64,000 nt of DNA from Halictus rubicundus. Lineage: Eukaryota; Arthropoda; Insecta; Hymenoptera; Halictidae. Below, piece after piece: positions 41,790-53,621 of the stretch. Position 1 is the first letter of the stretch; each line of letters starts with the position of its first letter. The notes under the pieces were generated by a model. It was not told where the DNA came from. It made no database searches and worked only from the letters and a program-made list of their open reading frames with translations. The translations under genes were made by a program, and so were the position numbers. The stretch is from assembly GCF_050948215.1 (NCBI RefSeq), contig NC_135149.1, forward strand, positions 14,985,001 through 15,049,000, written 5' to 3'.

Positions 41790-42593
41790 GCCTTACGGGA
41801 GAATGTGTCGCTTGTAAAATACGGTCTTTTCTACCGCCCTCTAGGATAGATTTTGGCTGGAGTAAGAAACAGAAGGCCAACGACGGTATTTCGTCGGTGC
41901 AGAAGACCACTAAGGAAATTCTCATCGGTGAGAAGGTGAATCCTCACGGACCCATATCGATTATCAAATGTTACATTCTCCGACCAGAGTTGGGCAAAAT
42001 ATTTATCTAAATATAAATTTCGAATAACGAATAAAAGATAAAAAAATTTTTTTTTCCTTATTGGAAGGTTCGAATAAAAAAGGTATCTTTATTCGACGAG
42101 TATCGAATAAATAATTTTATTCGACGAGAATTTATCCGACGAAAAAAGATAATTTTTTTTATTCGAAGCGGATTTATTCAAACTTCGAATAATTTGTTCA
42201 TCTTTTATCTGTATTTTCTATTCGAATAAAGCTTCGAATTACTTTTACCGAGCGCCGAGATTCAAAGACCCATCGACGACAAACAAAATACAATATAAGC
42301 GGATGGAGAATCGCGCACGAATGAAAGTTTAAACTTTTAGATTTATCAATATATCCTCATAAAATTGTGACGAGCGAGTGGAGGGGATTTTTCTGATTAA
42401 AATGTGGTCAAATTCGAATGTAATCAAACAAGTTTCATTGATACGTAATGTTGAGATAAAAATTACAATTTCATTAAAGACAGTCCAAATGATGTCGTGT
42501 TTGGACTCATTTTGATCGGGATAAGCTCTAAAACTCATTCGTATTAACAATAGTGTTCTCGAGACATTCGAGCGACACATTCTCCCGTAAGGC
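41790..42593. mobile_element. 804-bp element with perfect 23-bp TIRs
   Basis: The left end (41790-41812), GCCTTACGGGAGAATGTGTC then GCT, is repeated exactly inverted at 42571-42593. The interior is non-coding and very AT-rich, with repeated ATTCGAATAA-like palindromes (42010-42240). No transposase or clear target duplication is seen, so the superfamily is unknown. Confidence 0.65.
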
Positions 42594-45500
42594 ACTGTTT
42601 TATCTTAGATCCGTGTCGGTAGTCTGTGCAGAACGCTCGTCGTGTACCCGTATTGATTAAGGACTATTTGTGACACTCCCACGCTAGATGGAGAGACGAT
42701 TCAGTTTTATTGCCTCATTTATTTAGTTAAATAATTTTATTGTCATCTGATTTGCAGGCAGCGTATTGGGCTCATAACAGTGTTAAAGCAAAACAAAGAA
42801 TAATTTCTTAGTCATGGAATATTTCTTCACAATTGATGAACGATATTGTTAGTATTGGGTCGTGTAATATGAAATGTCAAATTGGAAATCATTCGTAACG
42901 CGATGGTTCAAATAATTTTTCATTGGATGTTCTGAAGTTTTGTGTCTCTGGAAAATTAATCGATGGAAAATTGTGTGAACGTTTAAGGAATGCAAAAGTG
43001 ACAGACAACTTCTTAATATTCAATTAATACACTGTTTGGACGATCAAACTGCAAAATAATTTGAAATCCGACATTTTATCCAATACGATCTGATAGAACG
43101 TATCGTTTCTCAGAATGTTTTAACACTGGAATTAGGTCTTCTCTTTGAGTATTTGAGTAGCTTAAAGTTTAGTAATTGCGACTTCGACAATTATTAAGAG
43201 AAAAAAGTTATAATAGCTTGGAATACAATTAGTCACCTAGTTCCTTAAGAATCCAGAGTTTGCAGTCTACGTATTTATCTACATGTTTAATTTAAAAACT
43301 GATTCTTTTCTTGTCCATATTCATGAAAACAAACAAATCAGATGAAACCAAGCACATTTTTATTCATACATTGCAAGTTTGAAATTAAAAATATTCCATT
43401 TTCTGCGAACATTAATCAGACAATGGTGACCTAAAAAATGTAATGTCGAGAACTAAGAAAGAGGGAAAAATGCGTTTATTGCTCCCACTCATTGTCAGTA
43501 ATTACACACGCCATTAATGCTGGGCCAGCGCGAGTTTAGAATTACCAAGCACTCAAAGAAAAGTTTCCATGGCTCCTCAAATTGGAAAAGTTTAATGGCT
43601 TTCAAAAGATATTCGCTGCCTTTTTGAAGATGCTTTTCCGCTGTTTCAGTTCCTTTTGTATCCATTTTTTAATTTTTGTAAGTAGAATGAGCACAAACTC
43701 GCCCCGTTCCAGTAGATTTAAAATTAAATTATCATTGAAACGTGCGATATTAGTGTGAATTAGACTGCGAATTTTATGCATTTATAGAAAAATAAATAAA
43801 TGAAACATAAAATTGCAAACGTATTGGAAGAATGTAAAAATACGAGCCGACTGTTCCAAAATAAATAAAATTGTTATCAGAAGAAACAAATCTCTTTCCG
43901 ACTCCCTTCCCTTGCAAATAATGCACGAACATTTCATTTTCCTAGAGGTCCGCAGTCCACAATCGATGATTAAAGATTAAAACGTGAAAATCAATGTTAG
44001 AAAACTTTTCTATTCGCTCCAACGTTATGCCAATTAACAGAAATTATGTAGCTAATAGAAATTGAAAATAATAGACGATTTCAATACTGAAGTGCCAAAC
44101 TGTAATGCAACTCTCATAATCGTTTTCGTGCAACCATTTGGCAGAACACAGAAGTGAAATGAAATTGAGTAACATCTTATCGTTCATGCTTTATATTATG
44201 GCGGTTTCCAACTTTAACAGTTACAGATATACTGTAAGGAATGACAATCACAATTACTTAGAATTAGCTCCTTAATTAAATTTGCTAGGGCAAATAATCC
44301 TCTAATCCTCTAAATCCTTGAAATTAGTGTTTGACATTATGTATTGTTTCTTTATTTTCACTGTATGACTTCTATCACAAAGAAATTATATAGAATACAA
44401 CATAACTTTTTAAAAGTTCAGATATTTGTCTAAAAATATTTCATGTTGTAGATGTTTACACGAAATAAAAATTTTCCATATCGACTGCGAAGTTTACTTA
44501 TTCTTGCTTAAAACTTCCAGATAAAATTTCGTTATCTCAGGAAATAGTTAATGTCTGTCTTACAGAGGTACATACGAAGGTGACACCTCGAGAAATTGTG
44601 GAAGATGCATCGTACGTACCGAAAAACGAAGCGAATAGGATCTGCTAGGACCAAAAACAGCTTCCTGCGTACGTCCGTTGATGCATTGACCACGGCAACA
44701 AATTTAATAACGCAACAGATGTCGGATTTTTTTCGTACAGGAGTATTTTATTTGCTGTCAGCGTTAAACGATTTATTTTTAATTCTCTGACAATTCGTCT
44801 TCCCGTCGCTTCCTGCGTTCTTCCGTGTTAGCTCTAAGACTTCACTGTGTCACTTGCGCGGAACTGTGCTACTGTTTAATTTGTACTTATTGTACAGTTT
44901 CGTTGCAGATTATACAGAATCGTCTACAGTAGAAAATTATTAGAAATATTACATCCAATCACTTTTTAATGGAATGTAGATAATTTCATGCTTGCTACGA
45001 TTTTATTAGTGATATTTTTCAAGGAGTAGATTATTGATGTAGAATCATTTATAATAACTATGTAAAATTATTTGAAAGATTACATGCAGTCACTTTTTAA
45101 TGAAAATAATCTCATAATTTCTGCTTCTTACTATAAATTATAAAAATCTAGCTTCTCGCTATTGTAACATGAAAATTTGTCCTATAATTTCCCAGAATTA
45201 AAATTTCCAAGAAGATGGTATTAAATAATTCTCTGTTCGGGATATGATTGAATTATGCAAGTTATTGGGTTATATTAGAAATGCATAATATTCTCGTAGA
45301 TGGCAAGCGAATAATAGTTAATAAGGCTTTTACTGAACAGGGTAATTTCACGGTTATTGGATTTAATGGTATAGTCTAAGTTGACATTCAATTACTTAAT
45401 TAAATAATAATATTCACATACCATGAGAGAATACTGGAGCCTGCTGTTTCACTTATATTACACAGCTGGTATTAAAACGATATAGTCAGTTCGTCTTGGT

Positions 45501-47360
45501 ATTTCGACATCGATATCGTCTTTCCGATATCCTTATTTAAATTATGTGTTCACCTTGGAAATGCATTCCTAACAAATCAGTTTCACATGTTCAAATTACA
45601 AATTTGTCGCCCTCAATGCAGATAATAGACAATGTGATCAGGAATATTTAAAATATGTATATCATCGGCAAATAATTTGTTTTACTTTCTAATTTAAATT
45701 AAGTAAACGCATTAAACAACTCAAGAATTGGCACCAAGTGTTACCAACATTAAACATAATTTCTGTACTCTTAAAATGATAATGAGCTCAATGAAGTTAT
45801 TTGCTTTCTATATGAATTTCTTTATTTTATGCATGTGAGACTGATGCAATTTACTGATAGAATATTTAAATGTTTAGTAATTTAATAATGTAGAACATAT
45901 TTTGAGTAATGATACAGCAATTTCAGTGGCGCTTCAGAGTCTCCGCTCGAGTGCTAAGGGTTGAATTATATTAACTATTTATGTTGGATTAGCATTGCCA
46001 CTTTTCTAGATTTTTATACATATAAGAAATTTCATGGCGCGATACCGTAAAACCAGCATCACTGCGATAATTAATTAGTGCATATTTTTAATTTGCCACT
46101 TGATAAGATTTCACGCCGCGATAGTATTACTTCATTTAAGTTAATGGAAGTGACAAGTTCACCGGGTAAAGTGATCAAGGTACTTAATTACACGGTGTGG
46201 CGACCATTAAATTTAAGTACAGAAAGAAGAAGAAATAAGTTATAGGCGTTCGTTACAAGAAAATATTGCGGTGTCACCTATAATCTTCATTAGTTAAGAA
46301 AAATACGTTATTGCTGCAAGCCATATTATATTACAGATTATGTTACGTTAATTACTTCGTTTCAATGATCCTGTTGCATAGTGCAACGTCATAAATAAAA
46401 TCTTGCACGTTTTCAGACCTTCCAATATTTCCAATATTGTATCCAATATTTTACACAATACTTGAGAACGTTTTTAATATTGATCAACAGAGTACTTATT
46501 TGCTCCAGTTTTAGACAAATTTTAATAAATAACGGTGATTTATATTTTGTAAAACCTAAAATATACAGACGAAAACTTTTACTTTTAAAAACTGTTTTTA
46601 TTATCCGTACTCATCGGAACTTACGAGAACGTTCTTTAAAAAAGATCCACGATCTATATTTGAATAGATCCGGTTAAAAAGTTCCACAACTTTTTCATAC
46701 TTTGCATAAACATCTGCTTCACAGTTGTTACCATCGTGTTTCCCGTGGGGCTCATTCGCAGCGCGTTTTCTGAACGAAAGAAACCATCGCGACCCCTTGA
46801 AACGTAAGATATCATCGGCCGAGCGAAAAAGGAATAGAACGAACGACACGGACCATGTGGGACATGATAAATCGTTCGGGTATCTCTTTTCTCCGATTGC
46901 TCGTGTAACATCGTCATCCAGCAAGTAACAAGTACCACTGTATCACTATCTTTCGCTCGATGTGGTCCTCTTTCGCGACAGTTCACCAGAAAATTGCATT
47001 TTTTTTTAACTTACGAAGCCATGATCCTTTGAACTCTTTGCGTACTGCTTCCGTTTTCGAGGCTATCGCTGCGTTTCTTTCTAATATTTCTTTCTGTCAA
47101 GTTTTAAGCGTTATCAGAAAATCGTAAGGATTATTTCTCATACAAGAAACGTGCTATTACTCTTCCCCTATACTAACAATTGGCACAGGTGCCACTGACA
47201 GTCGCATACGCCACGATTCATGGGTCTATAAATATTTCCAATCGAGTTTCTATCATTTGAACGATTAATTTCTGGCGACTTCTTTTAATTCTTAAGGCAG
47301 TTACGTTCATAGTGATTTTCTAGCGTTATTAATTCTCACCGAGATGCTGCTGGATTACTT
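42594..47360. other. AT-rich non-coding DNA, no gene recognised
   Basis: 4.8 kb without a convincing exon. Short frames at 44596-44790, 46462-46677 and 46601-46986 show no recognisable domain. Confidence 0.5.
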
Positions 47361-47422
47361 GTTGGTGTACAATCAGTAGAACGGAGCTACACGATCTTAG
47401 TCAGTTTGCCTATCCCCTCCAC
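47361..47422 (+). repeat. Left member of a distant inverted repeat
   Basis: GTTGGTGTA..., then AACGGAGCTACACGATCTTA, GTCAGTTTGCCTATC and CCCTCCAC. It recurs inverted at 50391-50447, about 3.0 kb downstream. Confidence 0.75.
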
Positions 47423-48581
47423 ACTGGCTGGCATACCCCGCTGTATTTTTCTACGTTTGGCGCGGTCCACGCGGTCACAAAAAATAGTAGCCCTACACGA
47501 TACATGTCACAGCACGGACCCGTGGATTGGGCTTCGATCAAGACTTTACAATAAAATTAGAACTTCTAATAATAGTGACTCTCGCTAGCTAAATTTTCTA
47601 TAACTATAAACCTATACAATCGAGTAACTAAAGTTAGTACATTATGAAGAAAATAATCTTCATACTCATAAAATTTGTTTCTCTCGTTCAACTTCGAAAT
47701 TCAACGTGTAATTAAGTATTAAGAAAATGTAATCGACAACAACGAAACGCGAGCAACTGTCAAAGGAGGATTGATCGACCGAATCCTTCTTCAATGGTAA
47801 TTCAGTTATAAGTTCACACTCCTCTTTTTTATGGCGCATAAAATACGATTATTATGGGATATCCGCCGGGGTCAGTTTGTGAAAACGGTTGATAAGTAAG
47901 TGTCACTTAACTCGCGTTATCTTTCCGCAAGATTTAAACTGCGAAGGGGTCGACGTTTGGTATTCGCTATTCTAATATGTCGGCTCAGCCTACAATCGAA
48001 TATCTATACTGACGATTTTATAGGATCGAATAAAGTGAGCCACGGGTCCGGTAAGGGCTCTATAACTCATGCTCGTAAATCAGAATCGTGCGTTATCACG
48101 CCCTCGTCCTGGCAGCTTTCAAAGATTTCGTCCATGTCTATATTTTTGTGATACTTCAAGACTTCTTCCTCGGTATCAAACGTTGGCATGCTACGAAAAA
48201 GAAATATTCTCGACATTGTGTTGGATGATTGCAGAAATTCGTGGCTGACTTGAAAATAATATAAAAGTGTTTGTATTTAAAAAACTCTTATTAATCAATT
48301 ATGGAGTCACCACCAAGAGTTCTGAAAATAAAATGAACTTGAATGTGTTTTTCTTTGCGTTATTTCAATACTTTGCGAGACTATATTACTCATGGGATGA
48401 CCAAATATTTTTTATCTCAATCCAAAGAAGCAATGGCACTTACATTTAATATAAAGTGCCATAATATTTATCACAGTTTACTGAGACTATTTATGCTCCT
48501 AAATGTATTGAATGTGAATGAAGTACAAATGAAGTACTGTTTCCAAATACTGATTTAACAACTTACTGTATCAAACCAAGT

Positions 48582-48629
<48 letters not shown>

Positions 48630-50390
48630 ATAGAAATATTTTATTTTCAAAGTTATGTGAATACTACAAAATAAGTAGGATTGTTTACTATTTGCTATTT
48701 GAGACAGTGTTTCACCTAGCTCTGACAATTTTATAGTAAAAGTGTTGTGTCAACTTTTAATCGTTCTAAATTCGCAATTTCTTTAATTCAATGAAAACAA
48801 GCAACATGGCGAAACAAGATTAATTTATGAACTCTGTGTTTATATCAGGCAGGGGTTTTATTGGAAACTATACATATATTGTATAGAATCTCGGTCTACG
48901 ACTACCTGTCACTGCATATAGTTTAATAGGAAATGTCCATATGAATGACAAACACTCGTTTCGCTTGACAGTTTTGATTTCTAACTTTTTGCTACTGCCA
49001 CTACGTCCCAGTTTTGAATAGTATAGCATGGCCTCGATAAACGTTCAATTTATACACAAAAGTTCAAGTTTGAAACATACGAAAATAATTAGTTAGTCGA
49101 TTTCCAGACGTTTTCTTATGGACGTCGGGATAGTGAAAATCTTGTAAAAAATAAATACGTTTAATTCTCATAGGAAGCAAAAAATAAGCATGGAAGCATT
49201 TTTAATTAAGCCACACTTGAGTTACACACAGAATGACGGAGATATAGAATTAAAGTTTAAATGCACTTAATTAAAATTCGAATGCATTATGACTAGTTTG
49301 CAATGCAGAAAGTCCAAAGCAAAATATTCTCGGAGCTTTATTAATTTTGCATACCGCTTTGTATAATACATTGATGTACGTGATAAATGTTTAAAGTTTG
49401 AATTTAATTGTTTCTATGTTTGGCATGACCACAGAATATCTAAAATTAAAAGAAATTATTCTGGAGCTTTAGTAATTGTATACAGTGCTATTTACATGAA
49501 CACGATAAATGCACAAACGCTTCACAACACCTTGTTACACCAATTTCTTGGCATTCTTAGCAAGAATTAGTTCTAGAATTTCACCGGAAGGCCACAAGTC
49601 ATACTTTCGGTTGTGGAAACAGTTACTTTACACCGGCAACACGGCGGATGCTTTAAGACAATAGAATGCCACGAAAAATATTACGCGGCTTTCAAATAAA
49701 ATGGTGGTCTCTCGTGCAACACGAACAGAAGTAGAATAGTTGCGAGATGAAAGGAAGACACGTTCTTCATCGTTCGTCTAACACATTTATCACAACAAGT
49801 CATTTTGTGAGGAGCAACACTCGTTTTCATGGTGTATATAAAACAAGGAAGCTGGCTCTTGGTGTTAGATGACGTATGAACTAAAATGGATGACCGTCGC
49901 GTGTGGACCGTGCAAAAACTTGGCACGGGGACATTAATAACAGATCATTCTCGTGCGAAAACTTTAACCGCGGGATTCAAAGTCCGAAGATTTATCAATG
50001 TTGCCGAAAATTTATGACGGGAAAAAATCGCGCAAGGTCGCATAGCGAGAAACAGTATTAATATTCGCAAATCTTCACTTGTAACCATTGAAATACCAAT
50101 TGATATATAATTGTTTTACAAATTAGTGCATGTTACTTATGCAATACACATTTTCTTTCACCGGAAAATATATTTTCGACATTAATAATTCATTTTTAAT
50201 TCAGCGATACATTTTTACATTTTCTGTGCAATTTTTATAAATACTCTCCCACAATCATCATTATATCGAGTTTAGTGTCATTTTAATCAGAAAAATGCCG
50301 CAAATAATTTGGTGAAAGTCCCATAAACAAATAATAAAAAATAAAGAATTTTTGTAATTGGATTAGTAGTGGTTCACACCGACATACCCG
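47423..50390. other. AT-rich DNA between the distant inverted repeats
   Basis: No transposase or other coding region is recognised. It contains a (TA)n microsatellite at 48587-48625. Frames at 47900-48151 and 49681-49926 lack domains. Confidence 0.5.
48587..48625. repeat. (TA)n microsatellite
   Basis: About 19 uninterrupted TA dinucleotides. Confidence 0.95.
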
Positions 50391-50447
50391 GTGGAGGAGA
50401 TAGGCGAACTGACTAAGATCGTGTAGCTCCGTTCGGCTTACATCAAC
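50391..50447 (-). repeat. Right member of a distant inverted repeat
   Basis: Inverted copy of 47361-47422, sharing the perfect block AACTGACTAAGATCGTGTAG then CTCCGTT and the terminal TACATCAAC. Confidence 0.75.
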
Positions 50448-50680
50448 ACTTTACTGTATTAAAATTACCGAAACGAAGGAAAATATTTTTATTCAACTTC
50501 CGTTTCCTACGATTGACACGAACAACCTTTATTTCTCTCAATTCACATTGCTTTACAGCAAGCAAGTATTTTATCGATTGAAAAATTTGTAAGTTTCTAA
50601 AGAGTACTTCGCAAAGAAGTTATAGGCATTCAACAACGTTTTCTTCAAGTTGTAAGAATGATATTTCCGTTCGAAAAACT

Positions 50681-50811
<131 letters not shown>

Positions 50812-51320
50812 AAGGGTGAAAAAAGGATTGAATCTTGCGCATTATTTTCAGCGCATAACAAAAGTTCCTCGGTGCATTAACAATAAGAGACAAGCGTCAA
50901 CTTTGCCGTATTGTTGCGAGGTATTTGCTGAAGCATCCTTTATTCGAGAAGTAAAAGGTGAAACGAGGATTCGCGGAATACTTGAAAGAGCCAGGAACAA
51001 CCCGGCGCTGTTTAACACGCCAGGGAAAACACGTTCAGATATCAACGAGTGCTTTCAGAAAATTACTCTCTTCCTTATGCGGCGAGACTCGAGATTGATC
51101 TCCGCGTTTTCTCTTTTTTTTTTTCTTTTCGGGTGGAATGGGGGTAGACAAGGAGGAATGCGGAAACTACTCCGAGCTCTCGGTTATGTTATTTTCACGA
51201 TATTCAAGGGTGGAAGTAAGGATTCCACGTCGAAGGTGTGCTCGAACCTGAGAAAGTTGTCGAGTCCATTCAGTGCAGTTGAATTGTCAGAAAACATTTA
51301 TGGTACTGGAAAACCTAAAA

Positions 51321-51520
51321 CAGTTAGGGTAAGGACCCAATTACCGTGGGGGTACCAATTACTGTGCCTATACTTATTTTTAAAGCATAATGAATATTAG
51401 AAAAGAGATATGTAGCATATACATTAAGTAATTATAATGAAAAAAATGTAGTATCCCTTTTTAAATATTCATTATGCTTTAAAGATAAGTATAGGCACAG
51501 TAATTCCTTACCCTATGTTT
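51321..51520. mobile_element. Palindromic MITE-like element
   Basis: AATTACTGTGCCTATACTTA and the following TTTTTAAAGCATAATGAATA (51357-51400) recur inverted at 51461-51505. Outside them TAGGGTAAGG pairs with CCTTACCCTA. One arm has about 20 extra bases (CCCAATTACCGTGGGGGTAC). The predicted fold is a long hairpin with a loop of about 50 bp. Confidence 0.75.
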
Positions 51521-52520
51521 TATCGCCTTATGGAAGCTGAATCGGTATTATAATTAGACCGTGGATTTTATGCATTGAGAATGAGTAGGAATCTTTTAAA
51601 ACCGAAGAATAATTAATATAATTGAAGAATATCGACATACTATTTTCAACTTGTTAAAATTATTATAGAAAGAAGGAAATGTCCATTTCGCTCTTGTCTC
51701 TTCCAATTGATCTGACCTTACAGTATAATATAGTTAATTTCTGTATTAATACATACAATTGGATTTTTAATATACGTGTGCAAATTCTAGAAAAATGAAT
51801 TAACATACCTGTACAACATCCAATATGCTGAGAAGCAGAGACTGCATATTCGTGTTATCTGAAATATGAAACAGATATACCAAGGATAATCTCCCCCATA
51901 AATAAATAGACGAGTTGTAATCATTCGAGTAAATCGATTTCATTCACATTCGAAATAAAACGAATCAATTAAAAATTTAATCTTCAAATAAAACACAAAT
52001 ATACATCCCTTTCGTATGATTTTTATTTAAATGACTCTCCATCTAGTACGGACGAACACCGTGCTCTCTATACAGACCATTTCATTTTCTTTGCTGTCGC
52101 GCAGACAAAGAGATTACTATGATAAAAGTTAAAAAAATGTTTTACGTGTAAAGCCAGGTGTCAAAGTAATTAGCTGAAGAGCCAGCAGCTCGAAGCTTTA
52201 TCAAAACTACAAATACACGAGTTCTGTCAGTGTTAAGTTGAATAATTAATCCCCCAGAAAACGTAATAATAAAATGATTAAATAATGAGATAATAGTTGT
52301 TGCGCGCTGGAGATCAAGTCAACGTGGACTGACGTTTTCAAAATACTCGTATTTCTCCACTGTTCTACAGTCTACGTATTGTTAGATCGTGGATCTCTTT
52401 GTGCAAAATAGAAATGTTCTACCTCAATTTCAACAAGCAGAATTTAAATGGAAATCGATATTCTTTTCTATTAGAATTAATGGATTGAAGATAATCAGAC
52501 ATTGATTTGAAATGCTTTTA

Positions 52521-53621
52521 TTAGAGGGACCCATAAGTAATCAATTATTTTGAAATCTAAAACACACTTTGTAGTAAATTCAAGTTTTTATTTCTTAATT
52601 TATTATATAATCTCCATCATTATCAAGGACAGTTCGTATTTCCTGCAAATTTTCAATCCCCCTCTTATAGAAATCCAAGGTTCGTGAAGCAAAATATGAC
52701 TCAAGGTGCCTCCTTACATCTTTTATAGAAGTGAATGTTTTATTTCTTAAATAATGCTCCAGACATCTGAAAAGATGATAGTCAGAGGGAACAATATCCG
52801 GTGAGGACGGGGGGTGCAGTAAAACTTCCCATTGCAATTCTTTGATTTTTTCCTGAGTGAGTTTCGCTCTATGGGGCCAGGCATTGTCAATTTGCATTAT
52901 TACACCTTTTCTGTGGACTAAAGATGCCCTCTTTTTCAATAGTTCTGAATACAGCCGTTGTAATTGCTGACAATACAACTCAGAAGTGACTGTTTCTCCA
53001 GGTTTCAACAACTCTGAGTGAATTATGCCACGACAGTCCCACCAAATGCACAGTAACACTTTTCTAAGTGATAAGCTACGTTTCGGGGTTGATATTGCGG
53101 TTTGATTTGCAGAAAGTCATTGCTTGGGACGCTTTATGTTATCATAAAGAATCCATTTATCATCTCCGGTAACGATTCTCCTAAGAAATGAATCTCCACG
53201 AAATCTGGTTAGCAATGAAGTGCAAATTGATCGACGAATATTCTTGTTGGTTTCAGATAAGTGATGCGGTACCCATATTCCTGTATGCCTTTTCCATTTC
53301 TTGTAGGTGCCTTTGTATAGTTGACCATGTGGACTCAAGGCTTCTCGATAATTCTTGTACACTTAATTTTGGATCAGCTTCCACTAGATATTTTAGGGTG
53401 TCATTATCAAATTCAATTGGTCGTCCACTTCGAGGCCTGTCGGAGAGATCATAATCACCAGCAGCAAACCTTCTGAATCAACGTTGACACTTGTTGATCT
53501 TCAATACATCTCCATAAACATCGCAAATTTTCTTTATTGTTACCGTTGCATTAAATCCCGTAAGAAAATGAAAATGTGTGCAATGACGAATACGATCCTC
53601 GGAAGGTACGAACGCCGCCAT
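52521..53621 (-). pseudogene. mariner transposase, decayed
   Basis: A minus-strand mariner open frame starts at ATG 53619-53621 (MAAFVPSEDRIRHC). The helix-turn-helix region includes KKICDVYGDV. A TGA replaces the usual Trp after KCQR, and a one-base shift occurs near 53285. The catalytic region has IVTGDDKW (first Asp), then another TGA at 53117-53119. The tail has QIDNAWPH (second Asp) and SPDIVPSDYHLF (third Asp), spaced as in DD34D elements. The 3' end near 52521 resembles a mariner TIR (GGGACCCATAAGTAATC); the opposite TIR was not found. The family catalyses cut-and-paste transposition into TA; this copy is dead. Confidence 0.9.

Noticed and set aside
46601..46986. Overlapping 107- and 110-codon minus-strand frames
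   Set aside because: No recognisable motif and two competing frames; a possible splice site near 47.0 kb is not enough to call a gene.
47361..47422. Possible tRNA-like sequence
   Set aside because: No cloverleaf with a proper T-loop or anticodon stem could be drawn; the sequence is better explained as an inverted repeat shared with 50391-50447.
50816..51400. 194-codon + strand frame
   Set aside because: No domain or splice context recognised; its end runs into the palindromic element at 51321.
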